In this document: piece by piece, positions 55,970-64,000 of the stretch
How the letters are laid out: the number at the start of each line of letters is the position of its first letter
Numbering within the stretch: position 1 is the first letter of the stretch
Assembly (NCBI GenBank): GCA_003255025.1
Contig: QANY01006236.1
Span: 124,001 to 188,000, forward strand
Direction of reading: 5' to 3'
From: Datisca glomerata
Lineage: Eukaryota; Streptophyta; Magnoliopsida; Cucurbitales; Datiscaceae
DNA length: 64,000 nucleotides
Program-made: the position numbers and the translations under genes
Notes under the pieces: model-generated
Told to the model about the DNA's origin: nothing
Seen by the model: the letters and a program-made list of their open reading frames with translations, nothing else
The model's database searches: none

Positions 55970-58217
55970 GATTTACCATTGGAGAGAAGAGGAGGCAAAG
56001 GAGAGTGCGAAGGAAGGTTTGGTCAGGTTTTTCATGGAAGAATTGAGAAGACCTTGTGGAGTAAAATAGGTAAAATGGTAATCCCCAAACCCAGTAATGG
56101 GGAACTGTCCAATGTAATGTCCTCACCACCATTGTGCATGCTTGCCCTTCTGGTCCTTCATTAACATTAATTATAATCCAAGATTATTATTTATATATAT
56201 GAGTGCATATAAAAGAGGATGTGTAGTGTCTTGAAAAATGAACAAATTTGTTCATGAAAAAAATGATAGAAGCTAACAGAAATTTTTTAATGAAGTGCGA
56301 CCGATACTGAGTAATTAAGCTAATTAATCATTGAAGTAATTTAGTCTTAATTATTACGTGTAACATGTGTTTTAATAATTTTCTCTAATCATTGCACAAT
56401 TAATGTTCCCAAGTCAAATATTTGAAAAAATTAATGACCATAGGTTGAATTAGACGTAGTTTTAGTCATAGAACAACTATGAAAAATCTGAGAAATTTTC
56501 AAAATATTTGACCATATACGTATGAAATTCACACGCTTATAATGTTCTTCAATTTTTATGTATTATATTGTCAGTCTGAAATCAGACCATGAAACTTTCA
56601 TCTCCATAAGGTGGAAACTCAGAAACTGCCAGACTACATATTCACACAATTATTCGTTTTTCTAAAAGGATAGATGGTCAAATATTATTTTCAAAAAATT
56701 CAGGAAAAAATCAAGTTTTTGATAAAAAAAAAATCATATAGAAGTGTCCGTTATTTTCCAAATAATAAGTTTTTATTATTGTAGTTTGACACACATAATA
56801 TTATTCTAAAAACAGCTACCAAACACGACTCATGAGGTTATACCTTGATTTGCCTCAACAGATTCCATGACGAGATCGAGAGCAGACTTCTTGAAGCCGA
56901 TGACTGCAACCTTCTTTCCTTTAAGTAATTGAATAGAATCTTCATGGTTAAGCTTGCAGTAATCAAGGGAATGCAGGACTTTGCCTTGAAATGTCTCAGG
57001 CCCTTTGTTGCGTGGGAAATCTGGAATTTTTGGTATATCCCCATACTTTCCTATGCATATCACCACAAACTCGAACGCATACCACTGAAAAAAAAATGTC
57101 ATAATTAAAATTGAACAATAAAAAATAAATTAGTACGGATAAGTTTGGTTAACTAAGAATATGATAATCAAGAGATTATAACTTTGAAAATTATGTGAAA
57201 TATGAAAAGAAAACAAAAATTATTTGTCACCCTAGTTGTTTTTTTAAAATGTAATGTTAAATTAAGAGATTCGGGATTTAACAAGTTTGAAGTACTAATT
57301 TATTCTAGTTTTTTCATATATGTACATTATAATCACAAAGGAAATTTAAAATTTTATTTCAAAGTTATGGTTTAATACTTTCTATGATTAACTTAATTCT
57401 AGTTTGTCGTTGAGTTATGAATCACGTATTACTACTTGTAAAAATAATGGTCCACGAACACGTAAATTAATATATTTGTGACAAAATAGAAATGAAGACG
57501 TGCATGTTATATGGTATACTAAGGTGATCATACTCTTAAATCACCCCATCTAAGATTCATAAATAGTGATCTCTAGGGCTTTCCTGACACTAGTATTGAT
57601 GATCAATACCGTAGAACTCTCCCGAACGTATAAACTTTAATAAAAAATCTGACTTAGAAAAAAAGAAGAAAAAACATTTTTTATAAAAAGTGTCCCCATA
57701 TTAATTATCTCACTTCTTCGTTCAAAACCCCAATATCAAACTATTACTCATAATGACCATAGAAGATAACTACCTGAATGGTCTCAGATCCACTGGTCTG
57801 AACAGCAACCTCCCAAACGGGATGACCAGACAACAAACTCCCGTACTCACGACCTTTCCCGGTAAGATCAGCGGAGTCACGTTGATCACCGACAAAGCGG
57901 ATTTCGACCACTTTAGAGTTGAACCTCACAAACTTCAGGACATCAAAGTGGTTAGCATAAGATGTCAAGTAGTTCAAAATCTCAATATGAGAAGGGAAGC
58001 TTGAGTTATCCCTGTCGGGCCAAGGAAAATCAGAGAACTCGTAATCACATCGGACCGACTGAAGCTTAGTCGAACGGTAAGAACAATGTTTCCAAACCCC
58101 TCCAATGGAATCAGTTGCCTCAAAAATAATAGGGTTGTGATGAGAAAGCTGTTTGGCTGCAGCTATACCACTTATTCCAGCTCCAATTATGCCAATTTTG
58201 GAGAAAATAGGAGCCAT
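54802..58217 (-). CDS. FMO1: flavin-containing monooxygenase, FMO1 type, 5 exons
   Basis: NADPH- and FAD-dependent monooxygenase of 517 aa. Exons on the minus strand: 58217-57774, 57084-56844, 56155-55977, 55745-55393, 55138-54802. All introns are GT-AG and phases agree. GAGISG (residues 12-17) binds FAD; FQGKVLHSLDY (about 180-190) is the FMO identifying motif; VIGFKKSALDL is the NADPH site; FATGFEG (373-379) is the conserved ATG-type motif. The protein resembles Arabidopsis FMO1 throughout (KLQSVRCDYEFSDFPWPDR, TMVVRTLHW, MPLYRGTINPMIPNMGF, AFSPYSSQDY end), length included. Arabidopsis FMO1 N-hydroxylates pipecolic acid to the systemic immunity signal N-hydroxypipecolate. Whether this is the true orthologue or a paralogue cannot be told here. 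Start is the first ATG after a TATA box. It looks intact. Confidence 0.93.
55914..55966. repeat. (GA)n microsatellite at the FMO1 intron 3 donor
   Basis: More than 25 GA units begin 10 bases inside intron 3 of the FMO1-like gene (CT on the coding strand, after GTAAATCATA). Length variation could affect splicing of exon 3; this is inference. Confidence 0.92.
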
Positions 58218-58323
58218 AGTTGTTTGGAAATAATAAAGTTGGGTTTTGAAACTTAGGTATAATTTTTTGAGGGTTTGGATTGATGAAGAAATTGTGTGAC
58301 GAAAAGGGTTGTAATGGGTTCAT

Positions 58324-58331
58324 TATTTATA
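58324..58331 (-). promoter_or_regulatory. TATA box of the FMO1-like gene
   Basis: The minus strand reads TATAAATA about 110 bases before the ATG, a usual distance for a short leader of about 75-80 nt. Confidence 0.65.
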
Positions 58332-58361
58332 GTAGCCATGGCCTGGCTATGCATGGTGGTG

Positions 58362-58383
58362 GGTCAAGGGATTCCATCACGTG
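58362..58383 (-). promoter_or_regulatory. W-box and G-box upstream of the FMO1 TATA box
   Basis: TTGACC on the minus strand (58362-58367) is a WRKY-type W-box core, and CACGTG (58378-58383) is a G-box. Both lie 30-60 bases upstream of the TATA box. WRKY control fits an immunity gene, but short motifs occur by chance. Confidence 0.4.
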
Positions 58384-61300
58384 AAATGGACTTTCAAATG
58401 GTGAGAAAGATTGGAAATTTCTTACTATTTATCAAAATATTATGAATTTTTGCTTAAGGGGAAATTAGGAGGAAGATTAGAAATTTCTCACTATTTATCA
58501 AAATATTATAAATTTTTTGCTTAAGTGAAAATTAGGACGCTTCTTGAATTGAGAAATTTCCTCCCTTCGTACCCTCTTTCCATGTTGTAGTTTCTGAATT
58601 TCAGTGTAACTTCAACTCATTTTCAGCATTATTCATACTGATCTTTTTGTATTTTTAATCATCTATTAATGAGCCATTCTCACTAATATTTTGGGTAATT
58701 AATTAATTTCAGTCTTCATGGATTCAATAACATTATCTGAAAAACAAGAAAACAAATAGCTTTTCCTAACCGTATATATATAAATCATAACAATAAATAC
58801 AGGTTTTAATTGTTGTCGACAGCTTAATTATATCAGATTTCTTTCGGCAGTGGCAGAGAATTTGAACTGTTTTCTACTGATGTTTTTCCCATGCAAGTTT
58901 GATTTCATTATTCAATTTCTAAACTTTGTACTGTTGCTTCTATAACTATTATTCAAATATATTTTACATTATAGCTTTTTTATTTTCTTTTTCTGAAACT
59001 ATATTTTACATTAGTTCTATAACCAATTTGTTTTTATGACAATGTGAATTGTCATTCCATGTTTATATAAATTCTTTATTGAATGAAGAAAATACTATGC
59101 AACTACATGCTCAACACCTTTAGGAATTGACAGTATATATGTTCTCACATCACAAATGATGAATGAACAAATTTTGAATTGACAGCTTCAAATATATATA
59201 TCGTCAAAATCAACACGATGCTACATAGACTACTTTACGACTGATAAAATACACCCTATAGCTAGAGAGAAAGAGACCTCTAGAGTAGAATATGCAAAAA
59301 TAACACATACATTGAATCTTTAAAATTTATGTCAAAATAGTTTTGGCCTAATGTTGGAAGAAATTTAGGAGGAAAAAGAAGAGGAAACCTCCAAGAATAT
59401 AGAAAGAAGCTTAAAGGAAAATAAGCTAAGTACTTGTAAAAACCAACTTAATTTAAAAAAACTTTTAATTAGAACATGGAATTTCATAAATGAGAAAGGG
59501 AGATACGTCTCTTTGAATTCAAAGTCTTGATTTTATTCTTAACCACTGTGACCATTGGTTTGATTTAAAGGTTCTCACCTATATTAGTCCATGGTAAGAG
59601 AGAGTCAGCATTTAGTTTATTCATCTGTTCCCTTAATACCTTTGAACATTATATTAGTCCCAGTGGTAAAAGAGTCAGTATTTAGTTTATTCATCTGTCC
59701 CCCTTAATACTTTTGAAGATTATTCTATGTTTCCTTTTTTTTATTAATAAGCATATTTAATATCTGCTTTTTAATCAACATACTATTTGTTTATTGTGGA
59801 AGTGCTTCTAAGTAAGAAATTGGTGCTTTCAAATGTAGAAATAGCGTATAAACGTTTGTGGAGTATTAATATATATGCGTTGACATAACTCTAAAAAAAA
59901 TATGGGCTATCGAACACCAATATGCCATTCCATTAATTAGACAAAATTTAACGTACTCTAAAGACTTGAATTTTGGTATTGTTTTCTATGATTTAATGTT
60001 GCATATCTAAAAAAATAATAATTTAGTTTACACATTTTAAGAAACAAAATGAATGTAGTCTTAGATTACAAAAATAAATAACACTTGCCATTAATTATGT
60101 AGGACTCTTTTAAGTATTTTTGAAGACTTCACGAAAATCCTATCACATAGGTCGTTACAAAACTAGGGGTGTTGCTTTTTTGCAGTGGCAGAATATTATA
60201 GTCATTTGAAATATTGTATACTCAAGACTTAAACGGATGTTTAAGGAATTAATTAAAAAGTCTTACTTAAAATAATTGACGAACGAAGGATTCTATGAGT
60301 TGACAAATGACACAATTCAAATGGAAATCCATGAAATTGCTACAGAATTTCAATCACATTTTGACCCAATGGGACGAACAAGTTCCCAGCAATTATACAT
60401 GATAAATTTTCCTAATTTAGTTCATTATCTTGATTATTACTTAAGTAATATTAATTAATTAAAAAATACAGTCATGTCAATCTGGCATGCCATGTACCCA
60501 CCTACCAACTTGATGTAAACTATATCTTAGCTTTTTTATATTTTATTTTCTATTTCTAACGATGAAATCGCATCGGTCCTTGTCGGATGAATAGCTCCGA
60601 ATCACACATATTTTTTTAATAAACTTAGAAATGTCATTCATCGATCTATGGTATGATTTATTTGCTATGGCTATATATATATATCAAGGCGTAGAATACT
60701 ATCAATGTATTGTTCTGTCCAAAAAAAAATATTCGTCGTTAATAAAATTTGTTATCAAATCAAATAGAAAGAAAATAGACTGTAATATTTTTACTTAACG
60801 CTGATGCAATATCTAGTCAAATGTATTCAGATCAAGTCAATCCAAATTGTAAAAAGATAGGTACACCAAAGAGCTTTAGTTAATTAAGTTAAACGTCCAA
60901 CTCATTTTATTCGTTAAAACTTAAATGATTAAAAGAATAGAAATGTAGTCTTACAACCATCACATGATAGAAGTTAGTCGATGTATACCTTATTCCAACA
61001 CACATCTACTAAGCTACAATACATAAAAGTTGAATTGTGTGTCATGCACACACAACAATCGAATTACACAACACACCAAATATACATGCTCAACTAATTT
61101 TTAGATACCAAGTTGAAAAATTCAACATGTTCTATTTCTTTAACCTATAAGTGGTAAGAAGATGACGACTAAAGGCTTAGTAATCATCACATAATCGACA
61201 AATCAAACAATTTGAGACACATTTATATAAGCTTTGAATGTGTTTCCTGATTATGAAGCTACGCACTATTTTTGATAGTTTGTGTATATGGAGACTCAAA

Positions 61301-61803
61301 ATGATGTTAAGGAGTTGTCCTCCAAGTAGACTTGATGAAGTATGTTTAGGATCAATGATCTTTATCTTCCTCTAGTACATTACGCACATGTCAGAGTGGT
61401 TGAAAGAATTAGTCTTGAAAACTGAAGTATCAATAGGAATACCAAGGGTATGAATGTTACCTGTTAAAAATGCGAATGTTAGTATACGTCTTATTTGAGA
61501 TGAGTTTGAAATTGTTTTGTTTGAAAGTTCTTTGGTACATTGATAAATATCGTTTTAGCTCATAATTATTTGTCAAGTATTTTTGCTTGATACATATTTT
61601 GGTGTTTAGAAGCACTTCTTCAAAATATATCAATCCTAAGTGTTTATTGTATTGATTCCCCATCTCTCTCTTCCCTAGAGCTTCTCTCTCTAAACTCTTA
61701 GGGTTCTTCGGTTTGTGCACCTCCAATGAACAATCCCTACTAAATTGAGGGCTTGAGTTAAAAGAGTTGGTTGTTTCGTGTAGCTGGACATTTGCTAGGG
61801 AAG
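58384..61803. other. AT-rich intergenic stretch
   Basis: No gene recognised. Near 58399-58510 the phrase GATTGGAAATTTCTTACTATTTATCAAAATATTATGAATTTT is repeated once at a spacing of about 75 bp. GTAAGAGAGAGTCAGnATTTAGTTTATTCATCTG is repeated near 59594 and 59670. Sequence from about 61640 may be 5' leader of the LINE. Confidence 0.5.
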
Positions 61804-63420
61804 ATGGAAGACAAGAGCGGAACCCTTGTATCAATAGGAATACCAGGAGTTGGTTCTTCACATGCTTTTCATGGGCAGAATTCCAAGGTAAGCAAAGATT
61901 ATTTTTGTTCAACCTAAACAAGGAAGGGGAGGCCTCCAAAAATGAAATTAAACATCGTTGTGCCTGATGTGGAAGTTGTTCCTCTATTGGAAACTCTTTT
62001 TGGTCCTGCTAAATAACCTGTTGAAACGCTCATTCTTATCCCTAATTCACAATCCTGTGAGTCCTTACCGTTGGGTAGTGAGGGTGAAAACCCTAAGGTT
62101 CTTAAGTGAATCTTGATGAGGAGGTTCAGTTTCCAGCCCTACCCTCAAGTGAGAAGACTATTGCTTCGGTTGCGAAGGCTATTGAAAGTAATGTGGTCCT
62201 TCAAGCCTTGTACTGGAAGAAAACAAAGAAGAGCCTGTGAAGAAGACCATTATTGTTGATTCTAAGAAACCCTTTTCGGTGGATAGAGTGCGAAAACCTA
62301 ATATGCATTTGAGCAACTTTGAAGAAAAACCTATTAAGGATACATTGAGTGGAAAAATCAATATTCGGGATGTGATTCTAGAAAAGGGTATCAAGCATTG
62401 GGTGAACACTCTTGTGGGTCACTTTTTGGAGAATAAACCCTCTTTAGTTATGTAAATCAAGCTTTTATCTATGGAGAAATAAAGGTTTGAATGAGGTAGC
62501 CGAAATAGACAATGGCTTCTTCTTTTTCAGTTTTAATACTGAAAAAGAAAGGGATGAGGTCTTTAATGGTGGCCTTGGTACTTACTAGACAAACCATTAA
62601 TTTTAAAGAAGTGGTCTCCTCAAATGAAATTATCTAAGGAGGAGATACGCAACATACCAGTATGGGTTAAGATGTGAAATATATGTTCTATCTTATGGAC
62701 TTAATGAGGCTTTGGTAGCATCTCTAGCATCATTGGAAAGCCTATTTTTTATCGATGCTATCACTGTTCGTTATACCAAATTATCATTTGCAAGGGTGTG
62801 CATTGAAATATTTTTTTTTCAGTTCTCCCTAAAATGATTGATCTTGATCTTGCTGCCTACAGTATTAAGGAAGCAACAATCTAGATTTAGTACATAGGGA
62901 TCCCTAAGAAATATAAAGTTTGCCTAGTATTTGGACAGATTATTTATAACAAGATGAAATGAAGACTAATAACAAACAACAACCTCCCATGCCCAAGAAA
63001 AAATAAGAGTGGATCTAAGTGACAAGGAAAGGCAAGGCAAGGAGAAAATTGTTGAACCCGATTCCCTTCTGGGTCCTAGCTCTGTTTGTTTGCTAACTGA
63101 TTTGGAGGATGATTAAACTTGAACCTCATGATATAGGGAATTCTGAGATGGTCTCATTGCCTATAATAAAGGATAACATTGTTGAGTCTTCTATTGAACT
63201 TGAAATGCGTGAAGCTACCATTGGAAAGAAAGAGTCTCCTAAGATCAATGTTGTCTCCGTGGAAGCTTACGCTAAGAACAATGTAGAGAAATTTTCTTCT
63301 AAAGATGAATCTATCTCCGAAGCTAGCCCTAAAAGTTATACTTTGAGTGCAAGGCAAATGCAATGACAGCATCAACTTGCTGCCAAGCTCAAGGCTTATG
63401 GTGAATCATTGGTAAACTCT
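61804..63420 (+). pseudogene. LINE ORF1 (DUF4283-like), decayed
   Basis: Starts MEDKSGTLVSIG. Later pieces in different frames give VILEKGIKHWVNTLVGHFLE, EIDNGFFFFSFNTEKERDEV, RNIPVWVKM and SLESLFFIDAITVRYTKLSF, matching the DUF4283 domain of plant LINE ORF1 proteins, which is followed by a nucleic-acid-binding tail. Several frameshifts and stops are present, so it is not translated as one protein. Confidence 0.75.
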
Positions 63421-63435
63421 TCCCTCCATTATTAA

Positions 63436-64000
63436 ATGAAGAATATTTCTGTTTGAAATATTAGGGGCTTTAATAAGCCTAGGAAGCATTTAGATGTGAT
63501 GAGAGTTTGTAGAGAGTTTAGTCTTGACATTTGTTCCTTGGTTGAGATTAGAGTGAAATTCAAGCATTTTAATAGAATCGCTGAAGCTGTTTTTCTTTCT
63601 TGGAATGTTCTAAATCAATATTATGTGGTTCCTTCTGGTAGAATCTGGGTGGCCTATGTCCATATATTTTTTTATGTTGATGTTATTATGTGTACTCCTT
63701 AGATGATATATTGTTTAGTTAGAAGACTGAATCATTTTAAAGAATTCTATTGCACGTTCATTATGCTTATAATGTTACTTGTTAAAGAGTTTCTCTTTGG
63801 CATGATTTGAAGAGAGTGATTGTTATTTCTTCTCCTTGGATTGTCATGGGAGACTTTAATGTGATCAATCATTCCAAAGAGAAGCATGGTGGTAATTTTA
63901 ATTGGGATGAGGGAATGAAGAGTTTTGTTGATTGTGTGTTTAGTCTGAAGCTTTAGGACTTGAACTATTTAGGGTCTTTTTCACTTGGTGAAATCATCAA
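63436..64000 (+). pseudogene. LINE ORF2 endonuclease start, decayed and cut by the window end
   Basis: Begins MKNISV-stop-NIRGFNKPRKH; in intact relatives the stop position is Trp (WNIRG), so TGG has become TGA. It continues with DICSLVEIRVK (the catalytic E of the endonuclease), SGRIWVAY, then in shifted frames SPWIVMGDFNVINHSKEKHGG and LGSFFTW. This is the apurinic-type endonuclease domain of L1-like LINEs. The reverse transcriptase lies beyond the window. Confidence 0.8.

Noticed and set aside
61457..61939. 160-codon minus-strand frame
   Set aside because: Overlaps the LINE 5' part on the opposite strand, no recognisable domain.

Overview
The window is nuclear DNA from a flowering plant, most likely a eudicot. 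It is AT-rich, genes are split by GT-AG introns, several classes of plant transposon are present, and the proteins resemble eudicot families (SAUR, RBOHE, FMO1). I cannot name the species. The assembly is a draft: there are single N bases at 30297 and 41105 and an 11-N gap at 53961-53971.

Layout. 1-2115 is non-coding. 2116-4400 (minus) is a SAUR-type auxin-responsive gene with a 29-nt last coding exon and a probable intron-bearing 5' leader. 4775-12515 is a nest of mobile DNA: imperfect terminal inverted repeats enclose a transcript-like fragment, an apparently intact Ty1/copia element with target-site duplication GAACT (5157-10094), and a 1.4-kb fold-back structure whose loop is a palindromic satellite (10690-12100). 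13200-22230 is non-coding, with a GC-rich palindromic island, a tRNA-Ala pseudogene, a 422-bp tandem duplication running into a minisatellite, and a CACTA-like fragment. 23190-28100 (minus) is a decayed copia element that has lost its integrase core. 28100-33060 has no recognisable gene.

33481-39851 (plus) is a complete 14-exon NADPH oxidase gene of the RBOHE type (927 aa). 40591-42109 (minus) holds one or two small membrane-protein genes; one contains a 132-bp intron-less repeat of its own first exon beside an N, probably an assembly error. 42580-50100 is repeat-rich and includes decayed copies of an RPA70-like zinc/OB-fold gene. 50390-50872 is a small MULE-like element. 52020-54158 (minus) is a decayed Ty3/gypsy gag-protease region next to a solo-LTR candidate. 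54802-58217 (minus) is a complete 5-exon FMO1-type flavin monooxygenase gene (517 aa) with a TATA box and G-box and W-box motifs. 61804-64000 (plus) is a decayed LINE cut by the window edge.

The host genes do not form an operon-like unit. RBOHE (apoplastic superoxide) and the FMO1-like gene (N-hydroxypipecolate in systemic immunity, if orthologous) both belong to stress or defence biology, but their proximity may be chance. I found no convincing new multi-gene system. The most unusual structures are the fold-back/satellite element, the nested element with an interrupted captured ORF, and the spliced-looking exon duplication.
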